Below, in pieces: positions 1-9,390 of a stretch of DNA of 64,000 bases. Position 1 is the first letter of the stretch; every line of letters begins with the position of its first letter. The position numbers and the translations under genes were made by a program. The notes beneath the pieces are model-generated. The model made no database searches, was not told the DNA's origin, and saw only the letters and a list, made by a program, of their open reading frames with translations. Source of the DNA: Phytoactinopolyspora alkaliphila (GTDB lineage: Bacteria > Actinomycetota > Actinomycetes > Jiangellales > Jiangellaceae); the NCBI RefSeq assembly GCF_010550695.1, contig NZ_JAAGOB010000006.1:124001-188000 (forward strand), written 5' to 3'.

Positions 1-1490
1 GACGGCAACGATGCGGAGTGGCTGCTGGTTCCACGGCCCGTGCGCACCTCGACGCTGAGCTCGCGCGACGACGGGTCGACGGTGACGGTGATGCCCGTGC
101 GCCCGGCCTCGGCCAGGCCGACCGAGAACGACGCGTCGTCCCCGGCGAAGCGCAGATCCATCTCCACTCGCGCCGACCGGGGTGCCGCGCGCCGAGTGGT
201 GACGGTGGCCTCGTCGTCATCCGGGACGAGACGTCCGATGGCTCCGGCATCGCCGGTGGTGTCGGTGCCGGTGATCCATCGTCCCTTTCGGGCGACGACG
301 GCGTCGCCGCTCGCCGGATCGGCACTGTCGATGCCCAGTGCGCTCGCGGTGACGGGTGCGGGCTGCGGCGTGTCGCTGGGCCCGGCGCCGGCCCGGGTGA
401 CCGGCCATCCGTCGATCCAGTCGAGCCGGTCGATCAGCGCGGGGCGGCGGTTGACGCCTCCCGGTTGGTTCAGCCAGGCGTCGTCCCGATCGATGGCGTG
501 GTAGACGATGTGGTCCTGCCCGGACACGTCGGTGATGATCGCGTGATGGCCGACGCCGATCCATCGGTTGCCGTTCTGCGCGAGCACTTGCGTGCCGCCC
601 ACCCTGGAGTCCAGCATGGACACGCCCTCGTGGTCCACGAACGGTCCGAGCGGGCTCTCCGAGCGACCCGCGTAGACGCTGTACCCCGTGACTGGCCCCG
701 CGCAGCAGTTCGCCGACGACGCGGTCAGGTAGTAGTAGCCGTCCCGCTTGACCACGAACGCGCCCTCGTACCGGTCCGGACGCGCCACCTGCACCGGCGC
801 CCCGACGGCGCGGGTGCCGCTGTCGTCGAGCTCGGTCACCCACAGGCCGCCGTGGTAGCCGCCGAAGTACAGGTAGCGGGTCCCGTCATCGTCGGCGAAC
901 AGGGCCGGGTCGATGGTGTTGAAATACCCTCCGCCACCGTCCGGACGCGGCGCCACCACTGGGCCGCCGGAATCCGTCCACGGACCGGCCGGGGTGGGTG
1001 CGGTGGCGACGCCGATGGCGAAGTTCCATTCACCGGGTTCGGCGACTGTGTCCGTGGCCGTGTAGTAGAGCATGTACTGGCCGTCCACGTATCGGATGTC
1101 GGGAGCCCAGTAGAACGACGACGACGTGGTCCACCCGGGGCGGTCGGCGTCGTCGAGAATCGTCCCGAGGTACTCCCAGTCGGCGAAGTCCAGTGTGCGG
1201 GCCACGTGCATGAGCCCGAACTCGCTCGGCTCACTGTGCAGGGGGTCGCTGGTCGCGTACATGTACCAGTAGCCGTCCTTGCCGCGGATCACGGCCGGGT
1301 CGGCATAGGTGTCGGAGAACGACCCCGAGATCGGGTTCTGCGTGGTCACGCCGGAGCCGGGAGCGGGCGCGTTGGCGCCGACCCCGGCGTCGACCGCGGA
1401 CGCCGCGACGCTGGAGACGACCAGCGCACCGGTGATCAGTGCGCCGAGCGCGATCCGGGCGGGGGTTGTGGTGCGGGGCATGTGGATCAT
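1..1490 (-). CDS. Secreted glycoside hydrolase family 43 protein (C-terminus cut by window edge)
   Basis: About 496 residues are visible and the C-terminus lies beyond position 1. An N-terminal signal peptide (ALITGALVVSSVAASA) indicates export. The five-blade GH43 core is recognisable from 'YADPAVIRGKDGYWYMY' (catalytic Asp), 'FNTIDPALF' (Asp) and 'EGAFVVK' (general-acid Glu), followed by what looks like a C-terminal beta-sandwich domain. GH43 enzymes cleave arabinofuranosyl or xylosyl linkages; the neighbours suggest an arabinan or arabinoxylan substrate. The ATG at 1488-1490 overlaps the permease stop (ATGA), which favours this start; an in-frame ATG at 1481 is the alternative. It is the last gene of the sugar operon in this window. 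Confidence 0.88.
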   Translation of the reverse strand, partial: MIHMPRTTTPARIALGALITGALVVSSVAASAVDAGVGANAPAPGSGVTTQNPISGSFSDTYADPAVIRGKDGYWYMYATSDPLHSEPSEFGLMHVARTLDFADWEYLGTILDDADRPGWTTSSSFYWAPDIRYVDGQYMLYYTATDTVAEPGEWNFAIGVATAPTPAGPWTDSGGPVVAPRPDGGGGYFNTIDPALFADDDGTRYLYFGGYHGGLWVTELDDSGTRAVGAPVQVARPDRYEGAFVVKRDGYYYLTASSANCCAGPVTGYSVYAGRSESPLGPFVDHEGVSMLDSRVGGTQVLAQNGNRWIGVGHHAIITDVSGQDHIVYHAIDRDDAWLNQPGGVNRRPALIDRLDWIDGWPVTRAGAGPSDTPQPAPVTASALGIDSADPASGDAVVARKGRWITGTDTTGDAGAIGRLVPDDDEATVTTRRAAPRSARVEMDLRFAGDDASFSVGLAEAGRTGITVTVDPSSRELSVEVRTGRGTSSHSASLP

Positions 1491-2377
1491 CCCTTCAGGC
1501 CGCTGCGAGAGACACCTTCGATGACGTAGCGCTGGGTGAAGACGAACAGGATCAGCACCGGCACACTCGCGACGAAGGCTCCGGCCATGATCACCGGATA
1601 GTCGGTGGTGTAGGCGCCCTGCAGGAGCCGCAGGCCGGCCGGGAGCGTCAGCCGCTCCGGGCTGAACAGGACGTAGATCGGCCAGATGAAGTCGTTCCAG
1701 TTCGTGAGGAAGGACAGCACCGCCAGTGTGGCGAGAGCGGGTTTGGAGTTGGGCAGCACCACGCGGGTGAAGATCTGCCACTGGTTGGCGCCGTCGATCA
1801 GGGCTGCCTCCTCCAGCTCGCCGGGGAGCATGGCGAAGAACTGGCGCAGGAAGAACACGCCGAATGCACCCGCCGCTCCCGGGACCACGAGCGCCCACAC
1901 CGTGTCCAGCCAGCCGAGCCGGTCGATGATCAGGTAGTTGGGCATCAGGAAGACGAAGCCGGGAACGAACAGGGTGGACACGATGACCACGAAGAAGAAT
2001 CCCCGGAACCGGAATCTCAGCCGGGCCAGCGCGTACGCCGCGCACGAGGCGACCGCGAGCACCAGGAGCATGTGCAGTGTCGCCGCCAGCAGGCTGTTGA
2101 AGAACCAGCGCAGCACCGGGTAGGAGCCGTCGAGGCGGAGCAAGGAGTCGTAGGCGTCGAAGGTGGCCTGCTCCGGCAGGATCGTCGGCGGAATCGTGGT
2201 CGCCTCGGGGTTGGTCTTCAGCGACGTGAGGAACATCCACAGGATCGGGCCGATGAAGATCACGGTCAGGACCGCGAGGAACAGCCAGAAGACTGCGCTG
2301 CTGAAGAGCGAGCGTGCCCCTGTCTGGCGGTCCGGGGCGGCACTGCCCGATGCGCGTTCGGCGAGCGTCGTCGTCAT
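1487..2377 (-). CDS. Sugar ABC transporter permease, MalG type (CUT1)
   Basis: A 296-residue inner-membrane permease with about six hydrophobic helices beginning near residue 28. The EAA loop that contacts the ATPase reads 'EEAALIDGANQWQIF', typical of the MalG/AraQ half of carbohydrate-uptake (CUT1) importers. It should pair with the MalF-type permease just upstream and the lipoprotein at 3360-4718. It overlaps the upstream permease stop by 4 nt and the GH43 start by 4 nt, so the genes are translationally coupled. No ATP-binding subunit lies nearby; in actinobacteria such systems commonly share a housekeeping MsiK-type ATPase (inference). Confidence 0.92.
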   Translation of the reverse strand: MTTTLAERASGSAAPDRQTGARSLFSSAVFWLFLAVLTVIFIGPILWMFLTSLKTNPEATTIPPTILPEQATFDAYDSLLRLDGSYPVLRWFFNSLLAATLHMLLVLAVASCAAYALARLRFRFRGFFFVVIVSTLFVPGFVFLMPNYLIIDRLGWLDTVWALVVPGAAGAFGVFFLRQFFAMLPGELEEAALIDGANQWQIFTRVVLPNSKPALATLAVLSFLTNWNDFIWPIYVLFSPERLTLPAGLRLLQGAYTTDYPVIMAGAFVASVPVLILFVFTQRYVIEGVSRSGLKG

Positions 2378-3354
2378 GACTTCCTCCTCTCCCGCACAGC
2401 AAGGACATTGATGATCGAGACGATGCCGAGGAACACGGCGAGCAGGTAGGACATCGCGGCGGCGGATCCCATCCGGAACGACTCCAGGCCCTCGCCCAGG
2501 ATCACCATCAGCGCGGTCCGGGTGGAGTCACCCGGGCCGCCTCCGGTGACCAATACTGACTGACCGAACATGTTGGCCGACGCCAAGACGGTGATGACCA
2601 CGACGAACACCAGCACCGAACGCAATCCCGGAAGCGTCACGTGCCGGAACTGCTGCCAGGACGACGCGCCGTCCACCTTGGCGGCGTCGTAGAGCTCCGC
2701 CGGGATGTCCTGCAGGCCGGCCAGGTAGATGATGGTGTTGAAGCCCAGCGTCCACCAGACCGTCATGGCCACCAGGCTGATCCACGCCCACGGCTGCGCT
2801 GTGATCCACGGGATCGGCGTGCCGACACCGAGCGCGTTGAGGAGGCTGTCCAGGCCGACGGCATCGATGGCGGCGTTGAGGATGCCGATGTTCGGGTCGA
2901 GCACGAACCGGAACAGCAATCCGACGACGGCCACCCCGAGCACGTACGGCATGAAGAACACGGCACGGAAGAACGTCCGGCCGGGGAATCGGCGGTTGAG
3001 GAGCACGGCCAGACCGAGCGGTATGCCCACCAGCAGCGGCACACTCGCGACGGTGAAGATGCCCGTGGCTCGAATGCCGTTCCAGAACATCTCGAACGCC
3101 GCCGACGTGGAGTCGAACAGGTTGAGATAGTTCGCGAACCCCACGAACGGCTTGACCTCGAGCATGTAGTCCCAGTCGTGCAGGCTCATCCACAGGCCGA
3201 ACACGGCGGGAGCCGCCACGAAGGTGATGAAGATCGCCAGGAACGGCGCCATGAACGCGTACGGCGTCCACGGCGCGTGGCGGCGGATCCGGGACGTGGC
3301 CCCGGTACTGTCCCGCCGCCCGGTCCGGCCCGGCGACGTGGCTGTCGTCGCCAT
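2374..3354 (-). CDS. Sugar ABC transporter permease, MalF type (CUT1)
   Basis: A 326-residue permease. A basic, disordered N-terminus of about 30 residues precedes the first helix (PYAFMAPFLAIFITFVAAP). The EAA motif is visible as 'ELYDAAKVDGASSWQQFRHV', and the long periplasmic loop and six or so helices match the MalF/UgpA half of CUT1 importers. It follows the substrate-binding lipoprotein with a 5-nt gap and shares an ATGA overlap with the MalG-type gene, so one transcript with coordinated stoichiometry is expected. Confidence 0.92.
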   Translation of the reverse strand: MATTATSPGRTGRRDSTGATSRIRRHAPWTPYAFMAPFLAIFITFVAAPAVFGLWMSLHDWDYMLEVKPFVGFANYLNLFDSTSAAFEMFWNGIRATGIFTVASVPLLVGIPLGLAVLLNRRFPGRTFFRAVFFMPYVLGVAVVGLLFRFVLDPNIGILNAAIDAVGLDSLLNALGVGTPIPWITAQPWAWISLVAMTVWWTLGFNTIIYLAGLQDIPAELYDAAKVDGASSWQQFRHVTLPGLRSVLVFVVVITVLASANMFGQSVLVTGGGPGDSTRTALMVILGEGLESFRMGSAAAMSYLLAVFLGIVSIINVLAVRERRKS

Positions 3355-3359
3355 GGCGG

Positions 3360-4718
3360 CTACTCGCTGTACCGGTCGCGGTTCTCTTCCAGCTTCTTCG
3401 TCGCCCTGGCCGCGGCGTCGCTGAGCGCCTTAGCGGGTTCCTTGGTGAGCAGAACCGCCTCGTTGAGCGCTTGGTCGAAGTCGGCGAAGGCGTCGCCGAT
3501 GCCGGGCACCGCGGGCGGGAAGCGCAGGTAGTCGACCTGCTGGGCCAGCGCGGCCTGTTCGGTGAGCTCCTGGAACTCGGCCGACTCCCGAACCGAGCTG
3601 CGCGCCGGCACCTGCCCGCCCTCGGCCCAGTCGAGCGACTGCTGGCTGACCCAGTTGATGAACACCCGGGCGGCGTCGAGCTTGTTCTCGTCCGGCCTGC
3701 GCTGCGAGGTCATCACGAAGTTGTGCGATCCGGCCCACGCGGCCTGGGTGCCGCCGATGTTCGGCAAGGGTGCGACGCCCCACTCCAGCCCGGAGACCTC
3801 CTTGAGGGTGTTGATGTGCCAGATGCCGTTCCAATTGAACGCTGTCTGGCCGTTCTGCAGGGCGATCGCGTCCGCGTCCTGGCCCACGTCGGACGGGCTG
3901 TAGTCATTGTTGATCGCGTCAACCATCCAGGTCAGCGCCTCGATCGCGGGATCCTGGTCCCAAGTCACCTCAGTGCCGTCGTCGTTGAAGAGCGACCCGC
4001 CGAACTGCCAGATCAGCGACTGGAGCGTCATGCTGCCAGTGAACGTGTGCGGCGACATCCAGTGGCCGGCGACCCCGGCGCTCTTCAGCGCCTCCAGTGC
4101 CGCCTCGTAGGAGTCGCGGTCCATCGGCGGGTCTTCCGGGTCGAGTCCGGCGTCGGCCAGTACCTGCTTGTTGTAGAAGTATCCGAGGGGATGCACGTCG
4201 AGCGGAATGCCGTAGCGCTGTCCCGCGTACTCACCGGCGTTCCACACGGCCTCGGCGAAATCCGACGCGTTCAGGTCCAGCGCAGCGGCCACATCGTCCA
4301 GCGGCATGATGACGTTGCGCGCGGCGTTGGTGGACAGCGAGTCGATGTGCATGATCCCCACGTCCGGCCCCCGGCCGGAGGTGACTGCCGCAGGCAGCTT
4401 GGAGTAGTAGTCCGCCCACTCCATCACTGTCATCCGGACGTTGACGTTCTCGTGTTCGGAGTTGAACGCGTCGACCAGGGCCTGCATGTAGGGGCCGTCG
4501 CCGCCGGTGAACCCGTTCCAGAACTCCAGCTCGACATTCGGGCCGTCGTAGGTGTCGGCAGCGGGTTCCGCGGCCGGTCCGGATGCCGAGCCGGAGCCCG
4601 GGGATGCGGAACCGCCACCGCAGGCGGCCAGGAGGGTTCCGGCGCCGAGTGCACCGGTGGCGGAGAGGAAGCGTCGGCGGGTCAAGGGGGTGGACGAGTG
4701 ACGAGGTGTCGTGCTCAC
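3360..4718 (-). CDS. Sugar-binding lipoprotein of the ABC importer (Tat-type signal)
   Basis: A 452-residue extracellular solute-binding protein of family 1. The N-terminus 'LTRRRFLSATGALGAGTLLAACGGG' combines a twin-arginine motif (RRRFLS) with a lipobox (LLAAC), so it is probably exported folded and lipid-anchored. The mature part starts with a Gly/Ser/Ala-rich linker and then 'LEFWNGFTGGDGPY', typical of the family. The GTG start at 4716-4718 has GAAGGAG 8 nt upstream. An open frame extends upstream to 5135 but that part is antisense to the GH51 gene and not credible. With the two permeases it should deliver an arabino-oligosaccharide or related sugar. Confidence 0.92.
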   Translation of the reverse strand: MSTTPRHSSTPLTRRRFLSATGALGAGTLLAACGGGSASPGSGSASGPAAEPAADTYDGPNVELEFWNGFTGGDGPYMQALVDAFNSEHENVNVRMTVMEWADYYSKLPAAVTSGRGPDVGIMHIDSLSTNAARNVIMPLDDVAAALDLNASDFAEAVWNAGEYAGQRYGIPLDVHPLGYFYNKQVLADAGLDPEDPPMDRDSYEAALEALKSAGVAGHWMSPHTFTGSMTLQSLIWQFGGSLFNDDGTEVTWDQDPAIEALTWMVDAINNDYSPSDVGQDADAIALQNGQTAFNWNGIWHINTLKEVSGLEWGVAPLPNIGGTQAAWAGSHNFVMTSQRRPDENKLDAARVFINWVSQQSLDWAEGGQVPARSSVRESAEFQELTEQAALAQQVDYLRFPPAVPGIGDAFADFDQALNEAVLLTKEPAKALSDAAARATKKLEENRDRYSE

Positions 4719-4749
4719 AGCGGCTCCTTCACAGACGATGGGAAGTGGA

Positions 4750-6276
4750 TCACTGTCGGGCGGTGCGCAGGCGAATGAGGTGCCAGGAGGCGGGCGGCAA
4801 AACGGTGGTGAGGCTGCCGTCGCCCACCTGGCTGGAGGTGACGCGGCGGGGCCGCACCCGGTCAGGCTGGTCGGCACTGTTGGTGGCGGCCGGGTCGTCG
4901 TCGGCGAGCGCCAGATGTTCGACGAGTTCGACGCTGTGCCCGGATGATTCGAACGCCCGCAGCGACGCGGTGAGCTGCGCCGGTCTGGTGCGGTCCCGGT
5001 TCGTGGCGAGCAGCACCAGCTCGCCGTCGGCCGGATTGTGCACGGCGCTGACCCGTGTGGCCGGGACGTCACCGTGCCTGCTGGTGGACAGCTCGGGTGT
5101 CCGCACGGCGGTGCGCAGCGCGGTGCCCCGGGCATGCCGTGCGGTCAGCGCGAACGGATGGAAGATGGCCTGCCTCCAGGCTGGCCCTCCCGTAGCCGTC
5201 AGGATCGGCCCGATGACGTTCACCAGCTGGGCCTGGCAGGCGATGGCCACGCGGTCGCTGCTGTCGAGCAGCGCCATCAGCAGGTCTCCCACGACGACGG
5301 CGTCGGTGACGTCGTAGACGTCTTCGATCAGGGGGCCACCGTCACGGATCTGGAGGCCGGACTCCCCGGGGAAGCGGTTCTGGTACCAGACGTTCCACTC
5401 GTCGAAGGAGATCGTCAGGCGCTTGCGGCTCCGGGTGACGGCCGCGACATGGTCGGCGGTCGCGGCGATGGTGGCGATCATCCGCCGCATGTCCTCCGAC
5501 GAGGCGAGGAAGCTGTCGACGTCGCCTTCCACCGGCTCGTAGTACGCGTGCAGTGAGATGTGGTCGACCAGGTCGTAGGTGTGCTCCAGGACGGTGCGTT
5601 CCCAGGCGCCGAACGTGGGCATGCCGCTGTTGGAGCTACCGCACGCCACCAGCTCGATGTCCGGGTCGGCACGGCGCATGGCGCGTGCGGTCTCCGCCGC
5701 GAGCCGGCCGTACTCGTCTGCCGTCTTGTGCCCGATCTGCCACGGCCCGTCAAGCTCATTGCCCAGGCACCAGGTGCGTACGCCGTGCGGTTCCTTGTGC
5801 CCGTTGGCGACCCGCCAGTCGGCCATCGCGGTGCTCTCCGCCGGGTAGTTGCAGTACTCCAGCAGGTCCACCGCCGCGCGGACGCCGCGGGTGCCGAGAT
5901 TGACCGCCATGATGGGCTCGATGCCCACGCCTCGTGCCCAGCGGGTGAACTCGTCGACGCCCACGGTGTTCGGCTCGATGGCGCGCCAGGCGAGGTCCAG
6001 GCGGCGCGGACGGTCTTCCACTGGGCCGACGCCGTCCTCCCAGCGGTAGTTGGAGACGAAATTGCCGCCGGGGTAGCGGACAACGGTGACGCCGAGCTCA
6101 GCGACCAGGTCGGCCACGTCGCGGCGGAAGCCGTACTCGTCGGCGGTGGGATGGCCGGGCTCGAAGATGCCGCCGTAGACGCATCGGCCCATGTGCTCGA
6201 CGAATGTCCCGAACAGGCGGCGATCTACATCCCCGATGACGAATGCGGGATCCACCGCGACGTCGACTTCGTACAC
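4750..6276 (-). CDS. abfA: GH51 alpha-L-arabinofuranosidase (intracellular)
   Basis: 508 residues, no signal peptide, so probably cytoplasmic. It removes terminal arabinofuranose from imported oligosaccharides. The GH51 signature is clear: 'RLFGTFVEHMGRCVYGGIFEPGH' region near residues 20-42, acid/base Glu174 in 'WCLGNELDGPW', nucleophile Glu293 in 'SFDEWNVWYQ', and 'VVRYPGGNFVSNY'. I chose the GTG at 6274-6276 because GAGG lies 5 nt upstream; a GTG two codons earlier (6282) sits too close to it. It is the first gene of the operon, directly downstream of the inverted operator pair and divergent from the LacI regulator. Confidence 0.92.
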   Translation of the reverse strand: MYEVDVAVDPAFVIGDVDRRLFGTFVEHMGRCVYGGIFEPGHPTADEYGFRRDVADLVAELGVTVVRYPGGNFVSNYRWEDGVGPVEDRPRRLDLAWRAIEPNTVGVDEFTRWARGVGIEPIMAVNLGTRGVRAAVDLLEYCNYPAESTAMADWRVANGHKEPHGVRTWCLGNELDGPWQIGHKTADEYGRLAAETARAMRRADPDIELVACGSSNSGMPTFGAWERTVLEHTYDLVDHISLHAYYEPVEGDVDSFLASSEDMRRMIATIAATADHVAAVTRSRKRLTISFDEWNVWYQNRFPGESGLQIRDGGPLIEDVYDVTDAVVVGDLLMALLDSSDRVAIACQAQLVNVIGPILTATGGPAWRQAIFHPFALTARHARGTALRTAVRTPELSTSRHGDVPATRVSAVHNPADGELVLLATNRDRTRPAQLTASLRAFESSGHSVELVEHLALADDDPAATNSADQPDRVRPRRVTSSQVGDGSLTTVLPPASWHLIRLRTARQ

Positions 6277-6296
6277 GGACACCTCTTTCGCAGAGA

Positions 6297-6349
6297 TTTA
6301 CAACGGATAACCGTGCAGACATCCTTCACCGGATATCCTCCGTTGTAAA
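6297..6349. promoter_or_regulatory. Paired inverted LacI-type operators between abfA and lacI
   Basis: TTTACAACGGA at 6297-6307 recurs as its exact reverse complement at 6339-6349. Beyond the shared 11 bp each copy continues into an A/T-containing core (GGATAACCG and, on the other strand, GGATATCCGG). The spacing (31 bp between arms) and the location in the divergent promoter region suggest two head-to-head operator copies for the adjacent LacI protein, controlling abfA (start 21 nt away) and possibly lacI itself. Confidence 0.7.
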
Positions 6350-6457
6350 GGGGTGATCGAGAAGGAATCGCGGCGGCCGCCGCCCGGGCGTCAGGCGGAA
6401 CCGGCGGGCGCGTACGGCCTAGACTCGGATCATCCACCGCGGCACATGGAGGCGACA

Positions 6458-7456
6458 TTGGGGGCCCGACTCAAAGACGTGGCCGATCGAGCCGGCGTGT
6501 CGTTCAAGACCGTCTCCAATGTGATCAACAACCACCCGAACGTCACGGAGAAGACCCGCGAGAAGGTCCTGGAGGCCATCGCCGAGCTGCGTTATCGCCC
6601 CAATATGACGGCGCGCAGCCTGCGGCACGGACGCTCCGGCTTCCTCGCGCTCGCCGTCCCGGAGCTGACCTCGCCGTACTTCGCCTCGCTGGCCTCGGAG
6701 ATCGGTGCCGCTGCGAAGCGCCGGGGCTTGGTGGTCCTCATCGAGGAGACCTCAGGCGAACACGAGGGCGAGCGCGTCGTCCTGGAGGGCCTCTCGTCGA
6801 CCCTGATCGACGGCATCATCTTCAGCCCGATGGCCACGCCGGCCGCCGACGTGGCGGCCCGGACGGAGCCGACGCCCATGGTCCTCCTCGGCGAGCGCGG
6901 CTATCCCGCCGGCTACGACCACATCGCGGTGGACAATGTCCGGGCCGCGCGGCAGGTGACCCAGCATCTGATCGAGACGGGCAAGAAGCGGATCGCCGCC
7001 ATCGGTGCCGAACATGAGTCCGGCACGGGCGCATTGCGAGGTCAGGGATACCGGCAGGCGCTCGAGGCCGCCGGCCATCGCGTCGACCCGGCGCTCATGG
7101 TCGGCGACGTGAACTACGACCGCACCACTGGGGCCAGGGCGATGGCGGCGCTTCTCGACGCGCCGGCCGGCGTGGACGCCGTCTTCTGCTTCAACGACCT
7201 GATGGCCCTCGGCGCCTTGCGGACGCTGCGAGAGCGGGGTCTGCGCGTGCCGCAAGACATCGCGGTGGCCGGGTTCGACGACATCGAGGACGGCAGATAT
7301 TCGGCGCCGACCCTGACCACGGTCTCGCCCGATGTCCCGTTTCTGGCGGAGGAGGCGGTGCGGCTGGTGGCCCGGCGTGTGTCGGAGCCCGACGCCGCCG
7401 CCGAGGATGTCGAGGTGCCGTTCACCGTCGAGGTGCGGGAGAGCACCGCGGGGTGA
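6458..7456 (+). CDS. LacI-family repressor of the arabinoside operon
   Basis: 332 residues. Residues 1-55 form the LacI helix-turn-helix and hinge ('LKDVADRAGVSFKTVSNVIN', then 'RYRPNMTARSLRHGRSG'), followed by a periplasmic-binding-like sensor domain ending in 'TTVSPDVPFLAEEAVRLV'. I chose the TTG at 6458-6460: GGAGG lies 5 nt upstream and the protein then begins MGARLKDVA, typical of the family. The upstream ATGs at 6353 and 6446 lack a ribosome site. It is divergent from abfA and likely binds the operator pair at 6297-6349; the inducer is probably an arabinose-containing sugar (inference). Confidence 0.9.
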   Translation: MGARLKDVADRAGVSFKTVSNVINNHPNVTEKTREKVLEAIAELRYRPNMTARSLRHGRSGFLALAVPELTSPYFASLASEIGAAAKRRGLVVLIEETSGEHEGERVVLEGLSSTLIDGIIFSPMATPAADVAARTEPTPMVLLGERGYPAGYDHIAVDNVRAARQVTQHLIETGKKRIAAIGAEHESGTGALRGQGYRQALEAAGHRVDPALMVGDVNYDRTTGARAMAALLDAPAGVDAVFCFNDLMALGALRTLRERGLRVPQDIAVAGFDDIEDGRYSAPTLTTVSPDVPFLAEEAVRLVARRVSEPDAAAEDVEVPFTVEVRESTAG

Positions 7457-7485
7457 CGGTGCCCGCCAGCCGGTGACGCCGGGCG

Positions 7486-9264
7486 TCAGTGCCGGGCGAT
7501 CGCCCACTCCCGGATCGTGTCGATTCGCGCCTGGATCTCCTCGGCCGTGGCGAGGGCGGCGGGTGGACCGCCGCACGCTTTGCGCAGTTCGGTGTGGATT
7601 GCTCCGTGCGGCTTGCCGGTGCGGTGGTGCCACGCTCCCACCAGGCCGTTGAGTTCGCGCCGCAGCATGGAGATCCGCTCATGCTCGGGCACCGTGCGGG
7701 CGGAACCGGAGTCGGCCGTGGCGGCCTCCGACTGTCCTCCGGATTGCTGACGCCCGGACTGCTGTTCGGCTTGCCGGCGCCGGAGGAGTGCGGTGACCTG
7801 ATCCGGCTCGAGGAGCCCCGGGATGCCGAGGTAGTCGGCCTCCTCCGCGGAGCCCGACTGGGCCTGCGTGCCGAACTCGCCGCCGTCGTACAGCACCCGG
7901 TCGAAGGCGGCGTCGGACCCGAGGGCCTCGAACGGCACTAGCTCGTCCGCTCCCGTCTCCTGCCGCTGCGCCGCTTTCATCAGGGCTTCTTCCGCCGCCG
8001 CGGGATCGTCGTCGGGCGCGGACGTCTTGCCGAGGACGTGCTCCCTCGACGCCTCCATCTCGCCGGCGTAGGAGAGCAGGGAGGGAACCGTGGGAAGGAA
8101 GATGGACGCCGTCTCGCCGCGTTTGCGCGCCCGCACGAAACGGCCGACTGCCTGGGCGAAGAACAGCGGCGTCTGGGTGGCGGTGGCGTACACGCCGACC
8201 GCCAGGCGTGGGATGTCGACTCCTTCGGAGACCATCCGCACCGCCACCATCCAGCGGTGGTCGTTGTCGGAGAACTGGGCGATCTTCTTCGACGCCTTGG
8301 GCTCGTCGGAGAGCACCACGGTGGGGCGCTCGCCACAGATCCGTCCCAGCAGCGCGGCGTAGGCCCGGGCGTTCTCCTGGTCGGTGGCGATCACCAGGCC
8401 GCCCGCGTCGGGAACGTGCCGGCGTACTTCGGTCAAGCGAGTGTCGGCCGCGCGCAGCACGGACGGGATCCACTCGCCCTCGGGGTCCAGCGCGGTGCGC
8501 CACGCCTGCGCGGTCAGGTCTTTGGTGAGCGGTTCGCCCAGGCGGGCCGCGACCTCGTCGCCGGCACGAGTGCGCCAGCGCATCTCACCCGAGTACGCCA
8601 TGAACAGCACGGGGCGTACGACGCCGTCCTGCAGGGCGTTCGCGTAGCCATAGGTGTAGTCCGCCGCACTGCGCTGAAGCCCGTCGGCGTCTGGCACGTA
8701 GGTGACGAACGGGATGGGATTGATGTCGGACCGGAACGGTGTACCGGTGAGCGCGAGCCGGCGAGCGGCCGGGTCGAACGCCTCACGTACGGCCTCTCCC
8801 CAGGAGAGCGAGTCACCCGCGTGGTGGACCTCGTCCAGAATCACCAGCGTGCGGCGGTTCTCACAGCGGGCGCGGTGCAGCATCGGATGCGCGGCGACGC
8901 CGGCGTAGGTGACGGCCACGCCGGTGTAATCCCGGCTGGTGCGGCCCTTGCGCCCGGAGAACGCCGGGTCGATGGTGATGCCGACCTTGTCGGCGGCGTC
9001 GGCCCACTGGCGCTTCAGGTGTTCGGTGGGCGCCACGATGGTGAGCTGGTGGACCGCTCGCTTGGCGAGCAGTTCAGCCGCGACCCGGAGCGCGAAGGTG
9101 GTCTTTCCCGCGCCGGGTGTGGCGACCGCCAGATAATCGCGTGGTTCGCGCTGCATGTAGTCACTGAGGGCGGCCTGCTGCCAGGCGCGCAGCCGGCCCG
9201 CGGTTCCCCACGGGGCGCGGGCCGGATAGGCCGGGGGCAGGTGCTCAGCAGCGGAGGTACTCAC
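7486..9264 (-). CDS. SF2 DEAD/DEAH-type helicase
   Basis: 592 residues. Motif I 'ATPGAGKTT' (about 48-56), motif II 'ILDEVHH' (DEVH, 144-147), motif III 'LTGTPFRSD', and motif VI 'QAVGRFVRARKRGE' define a superfamily 2 ATPase with both RecA lobes, related to the UvrB/XPB-like helicases of DNA repair. The C-terminal 170 residues are a linker and a helical region ending 'EEIQARIDTIREWAIARH', seen in actinobacterial members. The GTG start at 9262-9264 has AGGAG just upstream; the open frame extends to 9348 without a better site. It converges with lacI across about 30 bp. Substrate unknown. Confidence 0.88.
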   Translation of the reverse strand: MSTSAAEHLPPAYPARAPWGTAGRLRAWQQAALSDYMQREPRDYLAVATPGAGKTTFALRVAAELLAKRAVHQLTIVAPTEHLKRQWADAADKVGITIDPAFSGRKGRTSRDYTGVAVTYAGVAAHPMLHRARCENRRTLVILDEVHHAGDSLSWGEAVREAFDPAARRLALTGTPFRSDINPIPFVTYVPDADGLQRSAADYTYGYANALQDGVVRPVLFMAYSGEMRWRTRAGDEVAARLGEPLTKDLTAQAWRTALDPEGEWIPSVLRAADTRLTEVRRHVPDAGGLVIATDQENARAYAALLGRICGERPTVVLSDEPKASKKIAQFSDNDHRWMVAVRMVSEGVDIPRLAVGVYATATQTPLFFAQAVGRFVRARKRGETASIFLPTVPSLLSYAGEMEASREHVLGKTSAPDDDPAAAEEALMKAAQRQETGADELVPFEALGSDAAFDRVLYDGGEFGTQAQSGSAEEADYLGIPGLLEPDQVTALLRRRQAEQQSGRQQSGGQSEAATADSGSARTVPEHERISMLRRELNGLVGAWHHRTGKPHGAIHTELRKACGGPPAALATAEEIQARIDTIREWAIARH

Positions 9265-9390
9265 ACATCTCCTGGTTGTTGTCCTGGGGCACAGCAAAGC
9301 CCGACCCGCTGCGGCAACGGTGACAACACGCGTCCTCGGCCGCTCCACGAACCGGGCTCACTCTTGACCTTAACCGCACCCTCGGACAGG

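Noticed and set aside
3471-4778. 435-residue plus-strand open frame
   Set aside because: Antisense to the sugar-binding lipoprotein; composition is Val/Gly/Arg-rich shadow sequence.
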